A stretch of 64,000 nt of DNA from contig NZ_JBHSTP010000002.1 of the NCBI RefSeq assembly GCF_042660285.1, forward strand, positions 124,001-188,000. Direction: 5' to 3'. Below the pieces are notes generated by a model, which was given only the letters and a program-made list of their open reading frames with translations, ran no database searches and was not told the origin of the DNA. Positions 25,938 through 34,145 of the stretch are shown in pieces. The stretch's first letter is position 1, and each line of letters starts with the position of its first letter. Source of the stretch: Luethyella okanaganae. GTDB lineage: Bacteria; Actinomycetota; Actinomycetes; Actinomycetales; Microbacteriaceae. The position numbers and the translations under genes were made by a program.

Positions 25938-26912
25938 TCACCGTGGTGCAGGAGATCGGCCTTTCGTGAGAAGAGCCGACGCGGTGCGCGAATCCGTCAC
26001 CAGGGTCGTGATCACGCCGCTGCGGAGCGCCGCAGAGATGGCCGCGATCTTCTGCTCGCCGCCGGCAAGGGCGATCACCTCCGGAACCGCTCGGAGCTCG
26101 TCGGAGCTGATGCCGATCGCCCGTTCGAGAGCCGGCGACCGGAGGGCGACGCCGTCGGCGTCGAACACGACGGCGCAGACATCCGCGACCGCGCCCGCGG
26201 CGAGCAGCTGCGCGCGCTCGGTCTCGGTGAACTCGCCGTAGAGCGAGGACTTCGGCGGCTGCCAAGAGCCGATGCCCACCAGGGCGATCGAGAGCCGGGC
26301 GAAGCGGTCGATCGAGTCGGCGAGGCTCGGATCGCCCCGCAGCTCCTCGGCCATCGACGCGCTGCGCACGAGCAACGGAGCGTGCAGCGGATACGCACGC
26401 CCCCCGGTCTTGCGAGTCAGTCGACGGACGAGCTCGACGCCGCTCACGTCCATCGCGGCCGCACGCACGCCGCCGACCATCTGCACGACGTCGGCCGGTG
26501 CGAGCGTGGCGACGGCATCCACGAGACCGGTGAGGCTCGTGCCCCAAGAGATGCCGAGCACGTCGTCGGAGCCCACGATGCCACCGAGGTATTGCGCCGC
26601 GGCCTCGCCGATCAGCGAGCCCGTCGCATCCGGCGCCTGATCGATCGTGCGCACCACGATGGCGCGATGTATGCCGAAGGCGCGAGCGAGCTCCTCGCCG
26701 ATGGGCAGGTCGATGTCGGCGGGCATATCGACGTAGATGCGCACGATTCCGCTGGCCTTGGCCTCGTCGAGCAGACGGGCGACCTTGAAGCGTGAGAGCC
26801 CCAGCTCGGCGGCGATCTCGTTCTTCTGCTTGTCGTCGAGATAGTAGCGTCGCGCCACGATCGCCGCTTCGAGCGAGACAGCCGGCCGGTCGCGGTGCGG
26901 TTCGTCGGTCAT
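25938..26912 (-). CDS. SorC/DeoR-type sugar-binding transcriptional regulator
   Basis: 324 residues: N-terminal HTH (about 20-60, QKNEIAAELGLSRFKVARLLDEA) and a sugar-phosphate-binding domain with GISWGTSLTGLVDAV and VGIGSW. SorC proteins bind phosphorylated sugars. The divergent neighbour is a fructose-6-phosphate-aldolase-like gene, so it likely controls that gene. The ATG at 26912 (second codon of the open frame) gives better spacing to AAAGGA than the GTG at 26915. Confidence 0.9.
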   Translation of the reverse strand: MTDEPHRDRPAVSLEAAIVARRYYLDDKQKNEIAAELGLSRFKVARLLDEAKASGIVRIYVDMPADIDLPIGEELARAFGIHRAIVVRTIDQAPDATGSLIGEAAAQYLGGIVGSDDVLGISWGTSLTGLVDAVATLAPADVVQMVGGVRAAAMDVSGVELVRRLTRKTGGRAYPLHAPLLVRSASMAEELRGDPSLADSIDRFARLSIALVGIGSWQPPKSSLYGEFTETERAQLLAAGAVADVCAVVFDADGVALRSPALERAIGISSDELRAVPEVIALAGGEQKIAAISAALRSGVITTLVTDSRTASALLTKGRSPAPR

Positions 26913-26978
26913 CACCTCGTCCTTTGCCTGGCGCCGATCCTTTGACGCGACCCGAAAGCCAGTGTACTGTGACGTTAT

Positions 26979-27009
26979 GCTCTTATGAGCTATCTATTCA
27001 CTTGTGAGC
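26979..27009. promoter_or_regulatory. Candidate SorC operator
   Basis: GCTC-TTAT-GAGC (26979-26990) is an inverted repeat in an AT-rich stretch, and the half-site TGAGC recurs at 27005-27009, 19 bp on. Position between the divergent regulator and its presumed target supports a regulatory role. Confidence 0.4.
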
Positions 27010-27017
27010 GGAGAGCA

Positions 27018-27161
27018 ATGTCGACCGACGTTCGAGTCCCCACCGCCGGGGGCAGAGGGCACCCTCGAAGAGTCCGCGTTAGGCATCCGATGCCGACCTT
27101 CCCGTATTCGTGTCGATCGCTGACACCGTCTGCCCCCGAGCCGGGCTGGAGGACGCCGTGA
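27018..27161 (+). CDS. Possible 47-residue upstream ORF coupled to the aldolase gene
   Basis: ATG at 27018 with GGAG four bases before it opens a frame that ends in the TGA at 27159-27161, inside the GTGA start of the next gene. Its composition is Arg/Pro-rich and unlike a folded protein. It may be a leader ORF or the leftover start of a deleted gene. Confidence 0.25.
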   Translation: MSTDVRVPTAGGRGHPRRVRVRHPMPTFPYSCRSLTPSAPEPGWRTP

Positions 27162-27826
27162 AGCTCTATGCAGACAGCGCCGACACCGCGCAAGTGGTGC
27201 CGATGCTTCGCGATGGCCTCATTCGCGGGGTGACGACCAACCCTTCGATCATCGCTCGCGACGGACTCACCCGCAACGATCTGCCCCGGTTGTACGACGA
27301 GTTCGGCGCCGCAGGGGCCGACGAGATCTTCATGCAGGCGACCGGCGGCTCACGCGCAGAGCTGCTCGCAGATGCCTCTCGCATTGCCGACTTCGGCCAC
27401 CGCATCGTGGTGAAGGTTCCCGCGACCCCCGACGGCTTCCGAGTGGCTCGCGAGCTACAGCAACGCGACGTACGGGTGCTGCTGACAGCGGTCTACAGCC
27501 TCGCCCAAGCCACCTTCGCCGCCGCACTGGGTGTCGACTACGTCGCTCCGTACTTCGGGCGACTCGTCGACTCGGGAGAAGACGGCCTCTCGAAGGTGTC
27601 GAACATGACTCAGGTGCTCTCCTCAACCCGCACCCGGGTGCTCGTGGCAAGCGTGCGTTCCCCTAACGCCGCGGCGACCCTTGCGCTCAACGGGGTCAGC
27701 CACATCACCGCCGACGTCCCCGTGCTGCTCGCGATGATGCTCGATCCTGCAACCGAGCAATCCGCTGCCGAATTCGAACGAGTCGCCGGGGAGTCCTCGC
27801 ATCGGTCGGCCGGAACCGAGCATTGA
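27158..27826 (+). CDS. Transaldolase / fructose-6-phosphate aldolase-like protein
   Basis: 222 residues, a size typical of the small TalC/FSA group. The N-terminus KLYADSADTAQV and the Schiff-base lysine in VVKVPATPDG are diagnostic. It should cleave or form a C3-C4 or C3-C3 bond in a sugar phosphate; FSA and transaldolase activity cannot be told apart here. The GTG at 27158 has GGAGGA 5 nt before it and starts exactly where the fold starts. Likely controlled by the divergent SorC regulator. Confidence 0.88.
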   Translation: MKLYADSADTAQVVPMLRDGLIRGVTTNPSIIARDGLTRNDLPRLYDEFGAAGADEIFMQATGGSRAELLADASRIADFGHRIVVKVPATPDGFRVARELQQRDVRVLLTAVYSLAQATFAAALGVDYVAPYFGRLVDSGEDGLSKVSNMTQVLSSTRTRVLVASVRSPNAAATLALNGVSHITADVPVLLAMMLDPATEQSAAEFERVAGESSHRSAGTEH

Positions 27827-27962
27827 TCAGCGGCCCGCAGCGGATGCCCCGGAGCCGCGTCGGGCGACCGCGCCCGATGTGAAGCCGGCTCCAGGGCAAC
27901 GGTTCCGTCAGCTTCGCGCCGACGACCGTCTGCAGGCGCCATTGGATGCCGGCGGTCGACAA

Positions 27963-27968
27963 TAGGCT
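27963..27968 (+). promoter_or_regulatory. -10 box of leaderless exodeoxyribonuclease III gene
   Basis: TAGGCT, 6 nt before the ATG at 27975, with TTGGAT at 27942-27947 as a possible -35. Confidence 0.5.
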
Positions 27969-27974
27969 GGGATC

Positions 27975-28811
27975 ATGCGCATCGCCACCTGGAACGTCAA
28001 CTCGATCCGCACCCGCGTCGGCCGTGTCGTCGACTGGCTCGTGCGTGAGGACATCGACGTGCTCGCCATGCAGGAGATCAAGTGCAAGCCGGAGCAGTTT
28101 CCGGCCGCTGCCTTCGAGGATGCCGGCTACGAACTCGCCGTGCACGGTCTCAACCAGTGGAACGGCGTCGCCTTCGCGAGCCGGCTGCCCCTCGACGACG
28201 TGACGACGAGCTTTCCCGGCATGCCGGGATTCCTGAAGGGCGAGGAGGGGCCCGGCCTTCCGCTCGAGGCACGCGCACTCGGGGTCACCGTTGGCGACGT
28301 GCGGCTGTGGAGCTTGTATGTCCCGAACGGACGGGCGCTCGACGACCCGCACTACCGCTACAAGCTCGACTGGTATGCCGCGCTCACCGCGCACACGCGT
28401 GAGGAGCTCGCGCGGCATCCCGGGCTCGCCCTCGCGCTCATGGGCGACTTCAACGTGGCGCCGACCGACGCAGACATGGGCGACCCCAGTTTCGTTCCCG
28501 GCGTCTCGACGCACATCTCGCCTCCTGAGCGCGCCGCGTTCGAGGCGCTCGAGGCCGCTGGGGTGCAGGACGTCGTGCGTCCGCTCGTGCCGCAGGGCTA
28601 CACCTTCTGGGACTACAAGCAGCTGCGGTTCCCCCGCAACGAAGGCATGCGCATCGACTTCATCCTCGGTTCGTCTGCCTTCGCCGAGGCGGTGACGGAT
28701 GCCGCCATCCACCGCGAGGAGCGCAAGGGCGACGCCCCCAGCGATCACGTTCCCATCGCCATCGATCTCGGACTCGATGCGGACGACGACGACCGGCCGA
28801 TGATCTTCTAG
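27975..28811 (+). CDS. xthA: Exodeoxyribonuclease III
   Basis: 278 residues of the ExoIII/AP endonuclease family. It cuts at abasic sites and removes 3' blocking groups in base-excision repair. Motifs: ATWNVNSI at the start, LAMQEIKC (metal Glu), MGDFNVAPTD, DFILGSS and the final SDHVPI. Length fits. It stands alone, 26 bp from a convergent MFS gene. Confidence 0.95.
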   Translation: MRIATWNVNSIRTRVGRVVDWLVREDIDVLAMQEIKCKPEQFPAAAFEDAGYELAVHGLNQWNGVAFASRLPLDDVTTSFPGMPGFLKGEEGPGLPLEARALGVTVGDVRLWSLYVPNGRALDDPHYRYKLDWYAALTAHTREELARHPGLALALMGDFNVAPTDADMGDPSFVPGVSTHISPPERAAFEALEAAGVQDVVRPLVPQGYTFWDYKQLRFPRNEGMRIDFILGSSAFAEAVTDAAIHREERKGDAPSDHVPIAIDLGLDADDDDRPMIF

Positions 28812-28837
28812 TTCTGGCTCGCCGGCTCGCAGCGCGC

Positions 28838-30037
28838 TCAGTCGAGTCTGGCGAAGGCCGAACGCGAAGCGACCGCGATCAGGGCGGCCAGTCCGAGCAG
28901 CGCGAGCGTCAGCCAGGGGAGCAGCCCCACCCCGTACCCGTCGAGGGCGATTCCACCGACAAAGGCGCCGATAGCGATCGACCCGTTCCACGTCGCCACG
29001 ACCATCGACTGAGCCACATCGGCGGACGAGCGGGCGATGCGCGCTGGCGCCGCCTGGAACAGCGCGGGCGCGCCGCCGTAGCAGAAACCCCACAGCCCGA
29101 TGGCGACGAACATCACGGCCGGGTTCGAACCGGCGACACCCATCGCCGCCATCGCCGCCCCGAGCAGCGCCGCGGCTATCAGCACCATGGCACGCAGGTG
29201 ACGGTCGACGAGGGTGCCTGCCGTGAGCACCCCGCCGACGGCAAGCACCCCAAACACGAGCAGCGCGACGTCGAGACGGACGACGACGCCCGACGCCACC
29301 GTGAGCGGCGCGATGTAGGTGTAAGCGACGTTGTGTGCGAGCACGAAGGCCGCCGTCGTCGCGAGCACGCCGACGAGGCCAGGAAGGCGCAGGACCGAGA
29401 GGAGCGACGGACGCTGTCCGGCGCGCTCCCCAGCGAAACGCGGCAGGGCGATAGCAGCCCACAGTGCGAGACCGACGCTCACGACGGCGATGATCGCGAA
29501 CGATGCGCGCCATCCCCAGACCGTTCCGAGCGCCGTCGCGATGGGCAAGCCGAAGGCGAAGGCGAGCGGGGTCCCGACCATGGCGACCGACAGCGCCCGG
29601 CCGGCGCGTTCCGGCTCGACCATGCGCATGGCGTAGCCGGCAGCCATGGCCCAGAGCAGACCCGCGAGCATCCCGCCGACGATGCGGGCGACGAGGATCA
29701 CGACGTAGCTCGCGGCCACGGCGGTCGCGGCGTTGACGAGGGCGAAGCCGAGCACGAGCGTGACGAGCAGCAGGCGCCGCGGTACTCCTCGCGTCAGTGC
29801 CGTGAGCGGGATGGCGGTGATCGCCGTGGTGATCGCGTAGACCGCGACAAGCGAGCCGACCTGGGATTCCGAGATGCCGAGGTCCGCGGTCATCTGCGGA
29901 AGCAGCCCGGCGGGGAGTATCTCGGTGACGACGCCGGTGAACACCACGGCGGCGAGCGCGAGGAGGCCACCGAGCGGGAGCCGGGTGCGAGGCGGGGAAG
30001 AAACGGACGGCGCCGGATCGGCGAGAATGGATACCAT
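28838..30037 (-). CDS. MFS transporter (DHA1/arabinose-efflux type)
   Basis: 399 residues, twelve transmembrane helices, with the loop 2-3 region reading TALTRGVPRRLLL. Such proteins export drugs, sugars or metabolites; the substrate is unknown. It is divergent from a MerR regulator across a palindrome (30052-30073), which suggests induction by its substrate. The ATG at 30037 has no clear Shine-Dalgarno sequence; the presumed -10 TAGTGT lies within the palindrome. Confidence 0.88.
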   Translation of the reverse strand: MVSILADPAPSVSSPPRTRLPLGGLLALAAVVFTGVVTEILPAGLLPQMTADLGISESQVGSLVAVYAITTAITAIPLTALTRGVPRRLLLVTLVLGFALVNAATAVAASYVVILVARIVGGMLAGLLWAMAAGYAMRMVEPERAGRALSVAMVGTPLAFAFGLPIATALGTVWGWRASFAIIAVVSVGLALWAAIALPRFAGERAGQRPSLLSVLRLPGLVGVLATTAAFVLAHNVAYTYIAPLTVASGVVVRLDVALLVFGVLAVGGVLTAGTLVDRHLRAMVLIAAALLGAAMAAMGVAGSNPAVMFVAIGLWGFCYGGAPALFQAAPARIARSSADVAQSMVVATWNGSIAIGAFVGGIALDGYGVGLLPWLTLALLGLAALIAVASRSAFARLD

Positions 30038-30051
30038 GTCGACAGTGTCGA

Positions 30052-30073
30052 ACCTTCACACTAGTGTTAAGGT
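30052..30073. promoter_or_regulatory. MerR-type palindromic operator with back-to-back -10 boxes
   Basis: Arms ACCTTCACACT and AGTGTTAAGGT match at 10 of 11 positions. The core contains TAGTGT on both strands (30062-30067 plus, 30058-30063 minus), overlapping at the central TA. For the plus strand a TCGACA (30039-30044) stands 17 bp upstream as a -35. Confidence 0.7.
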
Positions 30074-30095
30074 CAAATCGACATCCGGAGGCGGC

Positions 30096-30458
30096 ATGCG
30101 CATCGGCGAACTCTCCTCACTCACCGGCGTCCCCACCCGCCTGCTCCGCTACTACGAAGAGCAGGGGCTTCTCTCGGCGCGGCGTGAGACGAACGGCTAC
30201 CGCGAATACGCCGATGACGCCGTGGACCGCGTCTCGCAGCTGCGCGGGCTCATCGAGGCCGGCATCCCTACCGCGGTCATCCGCGACATGATCCCGTGCC
30301 TCTGCGACCCCGCGATCGTCGACGCACCCGTCATCGCGCGCGAGCTCGCCGAGACCCTCGATCAGCGCCGCGAGCAGCTCGAACGCCGGATCTCCTGCCT
30401 ATCGCGCAATCGCGACGCGATCAGTGCATATTTGTCGCGTGCTACCGTGAGCCCATGA
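30096..30458 (+). CDS. MerR-family transcriptional regulator
   Basis: 120 residues: a MerR winged HTH at the N-terminus (RIGELSSLTGVPTRLLRYYEEQGLL) and a short coiled-coil C-terminus. A CLC motif is at the start of the effector region. The ATG at 30096 has GGAGG 4-5 nt before it and starts the domain directly; longer open frame upstream belongs to no domain. It should control itself and the divergent MFS gene. Confidence 0.92.
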   Translation: MRIGELSSLTGVPTRLLRYYEEQGLLSARRETNGYREYADDAVDRVSQLRGLIEAGIPTAVIRDMIPCLCDPAIVDAPVIARELAETLDQRREQLERRISCLSRNRDAISAYLSRATVSP

Positions 30459-30504
30459 CGGGCCTGCTTCACCGATGACGACACCCAACCCTCCGGGAGG
30501 ACCG

Positions 30505-30870
30505 ATGAGCGCGACGACGACGCCGACCAGGCGCCTCGCCGTCTGGGACCTCGTACTGACGATCGTGCTCGACCTCATGCTCGTCGGGATCGCCGCGGTC
30601 GCCACCCTGTTCAGCGCGTTCCTGGTGATGGCGTCCGACTCATGCGGGTCGTCCGTCGAGTGCGACATCGGCATGTTCGACGTCGGATGGCTCATCGCCT
30701 TTGCCTCGCCCGGGGTGTTCACCCTCATCGTGCTCGTGATCAGTGTGATCCTGCTGATCCTGCGCCGCCGGGCGTTCTGGGTGCCGCTCGCCGGAATCGT
30801 CCTCGTCGTCGGGGTCTGGTTCCTCGGCGTGTGGCTCGTCATCGCCTCCATTCCCGGCGCGACGTTCTGA
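30505..30870 (+). CDS. Unknown membrane protein with three or four helices
   Basis: 121 residues, with hydrophobic segments near the start, middle and end and two cysteines in the first outer loop (SDSCGSSVEC). Not recognised. The ATG at 30505 is preferred to 30475 since GGGAGGA precedes it. It lies 46 bp after the MerR gene on the same strand; co-transcription is possible. Confidence 0.75.
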   Translation: MSATTTPTRRLAVWDLVLTIVLDLMLVGIAAVATLFSAFLVMASDSCGSSVECDIGMFDVGWLIAFASPGVFTLIVLVISVILLILRRRAFWVPLAGIVLVVGVWFLGVWLVIASIPGATF

Positions 30871-30955
30871 GCCGTCGCGGCACCCGGCCGCCGAGGCCCG
30901 CTCGCTGCCGAACCGGTCGCCGGAATCCGCGGATGCACTCGCCACTCGCAGCCCA

Positions 30956-30961
30956 TAGGCT
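30956..30961 (+). promoter_or_regulatory. -10 box of the leaderless alpha/beta hydrolase gene
   Basis: TAGGCT, exactly 6 nt before the ATG at 30968; no Shine-Dalgarno sequence. Confidence 0.5.
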
Positions 30962-30967
30962 CTGACC

Positions 30968-31783
30968 ATGCCTCATCTCGACATGCCCGGTGCGAGCCTC
31001 TACTACGAGACGGCGGGCGGGGCATCGTCTCCCGCCCTGCTCCTGATCCACGCCGGCATCGCGAGTCTGCGCATGTGGGACCCTCAGGTCGACACGCTCG
31101 CCCGCGACCACTACGTCATCCGCTTCGACACGCGGGGTTTCGGGCAGACCTCCCAGAGCGACGTGGAGTTCTCGAACCGCGCCGATGCGCTCGGCCTGCT
31201 CGACCACCTCGGTGTCGAGCGGGCGACGCTCATCGGGTGCTCCCGCGGCGGTGCGATCGCCATCGACCTCGCCGTCGAGTCGCCAGAACGCGTCGCCGGG
31301 CTCGTGACGATCGGCTCGGGACCGAGCGGCTTTCCCGAGATCGAGCTGACCGCCGAGGAGGACCGTCGTTTCGACGAGCTGGACGCCGTATTCGAGGCCG
31401 GCGACTGGGTGGAGCTCGCACGACTCGAGGCCTCGCTCTGGGACTTCGGTCCGCTCCGCCGCGAGCACGACCTGGACCCAGACTTCGTCAGCCAGGCATA
31501 TGCGCTCAACCGCGTCAACGTCGTGCACGCCGAGGAGGTTTCGACGCCCCTCCCACTCGATCCGCCCGCCTATGATCGGGTGGTCGACATCGAGGCCCCC
31601 GCACTCGTCATGGTTGGTGAGTACGACATCACGCCTGCGCTCGCCCAGTACGAGTACCTCGTGGACTCGATCCCCAACGCGACCGGATGCATCTTCCACG
31701 ACGCCGCACACATTCCGAGCGTCGAACATCCTGCCGAGTTCCTGCACGTGCTGAGCGACTGGCTTGCCGAGTGGGGGCTCTAG
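30968..31783 (+). CDS. Alpha/beta-fold hydrolase
   Basis: 271 residues. The nucleophile elbow is GCSRGG, the oxyanion region is LLLIHAGIASLRMW, and a C-terminal His is in HDAAHIPSVEHP; an Asp in GEYDITPA completes the triad. Likely an esterase or lactonase of the 3-oxoadipate-enol-lactonase-like group; substrate unknown. Single gene facing a convergent SDR gene 22 bp away. Confidence 0.9.
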   Translation: MPHLDMPGASLYYETAGGASSPALLLIHAGIASLRMWDPQVDTLARDHYVIRFDTRGFGQTSQSDVEFSNRADALGLLDHLGVERATLIGCSRGGAIAIDLAVESPERVAGLVTIGSGPSGFPEIELTAEEDRRFDELDAVFEAGDWVELARLEASLWDFGPLRREHDLDPDFVSQAYALNRVNVVHAEEVSTPLPLDPPAYDRVVDIEAPALVMVGEYDITPALAQYEYLVDSIPNATGCIFHDAAHIPSVEHPAEFLHVLSDWLAEWGL

Positions 31784-31805
31784 CCTCGGCTGCCCACAGA
31801 AACAC

Positions 31806-32636
31806 TCAGCGCCCGGTGAACCGGTCCATGCTGGAGTAGACACCGAAGACACGACCGGCGATCGCATCCCAGGCGCGCAGCGGAAGCACCCCGCGCAGCA
31901 CTTTGGAGAGGCCGACAGACCAGGGCAGGAGCAGCATGGGCTTGCCGGCGAGCATCGCCCGCCACACCCGCTCGACGACGTGTTCGGGGGTCAGGATGGG
32001 GGCGAGCAGCGACCCGCGCGCACCGTCGCCGGTCGAGATGTAGCTCGGGCACACCGTGGTGACCTTGACATTGCCGTGGTCCTGCTGTTCGAGCTCGAGG
32101 CGGAGGGAGTCGCTCCAGCCGATGAGCCCGGCCTTGGATGCCGCGTAGACGCTCATCCGGGGTTTGGCGATCATGCCGGCGGCCGAGGCGACGTTGACGA
32201 TGCGGGCCGCGCGGTAGGGGCGGGCGATCATGCCGGGAAGGAACTCGCGAGTGATGTACATGGGCGCGAGGGTGTTCACCTGAACGGTCGCCCGGGTGTC
32301 TTCGCCGTTGTCATGCTCCCAGAAGAAGCTGTTGCCGCGCACGATGCCGGCATTGTTGATGAGAACATCGGGGTTGCCGACCTCGGTACGCACCTTCTGC
32401 GCCGCCTGTGCGATCGAGCCCAGATCGGCGACATCGACGACATAGGAGTGGATCCGGGTGCGTCCCCGCGACTGCGAACCGAGTTCGGCCACCGTCGATG
32501 CCAGCCGCGCCCCGTCCCGATCCCACAGGACGAGCACCCTGGCGCCTTCGAAGACCGCCCTTTCGGCATAGAGCCGCCCCATGCCCATCGCCGCTCCGGT
32601 GACGAGGACGGTTGCACCGGCAACGGTTCGGCTCAT
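31806..32636 (-). CDS. Short-chain dehydrogenase/reductase
   Basis: 276 residues, Rossmann fold. The nucleotide site is TGAAMGMG, NNAG follows strand 4 and YAASK is the catalytic pair. A hydrophobic C-terminal region after the core suggests membrane association, as in many actinobacterial SDRs of the SDR-type acyl/retinol group. Substrate unknown. Confidence 0.9.
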   Translation of the reverse strand: MSRTVAGATVLVTGAAMGMGRLYAERAVFEGARVLVLWDRDGARLASTVAELGSQSRGRTRIHSYVVDVADLGSIAQAAQKVRTEVGNPDVLINNAGIVRGNSFFWEHDNGEDTRATVQVNTLAPMYITREFLPGMIARPYRAARIVNVASAAGMIAKPRMSVYAASKAGLIGWSDSLRLELEQQDHGNVKVTTVCPSYISTGDGARGSLLAPILTPEHVVERVWRAMLAGKPMLLLPWSVGLSKVLRGVLPLRAWDAIAGRVFGVYSSMDRFTGR

Positions 32637-32755
32637 GCGCCCATTCTTTCATCCGGAGGAGGCGGGCACGAAACGAGAGACCCCCCGCGCCGAAGGGTGC
32701 GGGGGATCTCGTTGCAAGACGACGGCGTCGAAGCGACGGCGCCCGGCACAGGAGC

Positions 32756-33037
32756 CTAGTAGCCGGTGACGGCCGTGTTGCTCGCGGCGATGACGACGGC
32801 GACGATCATCACGATGACGAAGACGACGATCGAGAGAAGGCCGATGATGACCGCGGCGAGCGCGAATCCGCGGCCACGCTCACCCGACTTCTTCACCTGG
32901 CTCAGACCGATGAACCCGAGGATGACGGCGACGACGTTGAATCCGATAAGCGACAGGACGAACCCGACGATGGACAGGACGTTCCACGGTGCCTGGGCCG
33001 CCGGGGCAGGCGAGGGAACTGCGGGAGGAACGGTCAT
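32756..33037 (-). CDS. DUF4190-like small membrane protein
   Basis: 93 residues: a Pro/Ala-rich N-terminus, then two long hydrophobic helices around GLSQVKKSGERGRGFALA. This arrangement is that of DUF4190 proteins, unknown in function. The ATG at 33037 has AAGGA before it; seven extra residues would come from an upstream ATG. GACAATTGTC at 33061-33070 is a palindrome in its promoter region. Confidence 0.8.
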   Translation of the reverse strand: MTVPPAVPSPAPAAQAPWNVLSIVGFVLSLIGFNVVAVILGFIGLSQVKKSGERGRGFALAAVIIGLLSIVVFVIVMIVAVVIAASNTAVTGY

Positions 33038-33144
33038 GATGATGATCCTTGCTCTCAAGTTGACAATTGTCGTTCGCCATCGTGGCAGCCTCGCGCCGAA
33101 GTGTCAACGACCACGCTGCAGGCTCACGGTCGGACGCATCCGGC

Positions 33145-33903
33145 TCAGGAACGCAGACCTCGATAGTGCGCGCGCAGCTCGGGGTCGAGATGCTCGGTCG
33201 CGTAGCTCAGCTCGGTGCGCGGCATCCTGCTCGCGTGCTCGTCGAGGAAGGCGATGAGCAGCGCACGGTCGACGCGTTTGCCCACCTCGCGGAGCATCCA
33301 GCCGACGGCCTTCTGGATGAGGTCTTCACGGTCGTCGCGCAGCACGGCGGCGAGCTCGAGAGACGTCGAGGCGTCTCCTCGGTCGATGAACCCCTGCGTC
33401 GCGATCATGCCGACGCGACGATGCCACAGGATGTCGCTGCCCGCGAGCTCGAAGAGCACAGCGCGCGAACGGTCGAACAGCCATCCGCCGAGGATGACGG
33501 GAGCAGAGCTGTCGACGATATCCCAATTGTTGACGCGACCACGGCGCACGACCGCGAGATACCAAGCGGCGAGTCCTGCACGCACGGCGTCGTCGCAGAA
33601 GCGCGGCCCGCTCGCGCGCTCGAACTGCGCCGAGGCGACGATGACGCCCGTGAGCCGATGCTCGTGCACTTCGCTGTCGAGCAGTAGGTCGATCTCGCGG
33701 AGCGGCAGCGACCCGAACCGTTTCGCGACGACGCGCTGTTGCGGCACGGTCACGCCGATGAACACGTCGCCGGCGCCGTACTGCCCGGCGGCGGTCTTGA
33801 AGAACCGCTGACTCGAGCGTGCTCGCTCAGGATCGGCCAGGGCGGCAAGTGCCGCCCGCACCCCAGCCGCAGTGGACGGCTCGGCTGTGGAATCCGTAGA
33901 CAT
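33145..33903 (-). CDS. DNA alkylation repair glycosylase (AlkD-like)
   Basis: 252 residues made of HEAT-like helical repeats, matching the AlkC/AlkD family that removes N3- and N7-alkylpurines from DNA. Conserved stretches include FFKTAAGQYGAGDVFIGV and NNWDIVDSSAP; the latter carries the catalytic Asp region. TAGAGT lies 6 nt before the ATG, so a leaderless mRNA is likely. Confidence 0.92.
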   Translation of the reverse strand: MSTDSTAEPSTAAGVRAALAALADPERARSSQRFFKTAAGQYGAGDVFIGVTVPQQRVVAKRFGSLPLREIDLLLDSEVHEHRLTGVIVASAQFERASGPRFCDDAVRAGLAAWYLAVVRRGRVNNWDIVDSSAPVILGGWLFDRSRAVLFELAGSDILWHRRVGMIATQGFIDRGDASTSLELAAVLRDDREDLIQKAVGWMLREVGKRVDRALLIAFLDEHASRMPRTELSYATEHLDPELRAHYRGLRS

Positions 33904-33909
33904 GACCGC

Positions 33910-33915
33910 ACTCTA
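33910..33915 (-). promoter_or_regulatory. -10 box of the leaderless AlkD gene
   Basis: TAGAGT on the minus strand, 6 nt before the ATG at 33903. Confidence 0.5.
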
Positions 33916-34145
33916 GCCCGCGCGAACGGTTGCGATCGTGGGAACCGCCGACGATCGTTCCGCGCACGAGAAGCAGTGCGGCGGCCGAGAGTGCTCGTCG
34001 TTTCGAACGCTCGCGCAACTCTCTTGCGACGATTCGCAAGAAAAGACCGCAATCCCCCGGCTACGCTGGATATGGCGCATCTCAGCGTCGACTCTGTCAT
34101 GTCTGTCATGCCAAGAGGCTCGAGCAACGAGAAACGGAGGTTCCA

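Noticed and set aside
27705..30059. A 784-codon minus-strand frame
   Set aside because: It is a shadow of the MFS gene in another frame and antisense to xthA; the composition is Arg-rich.
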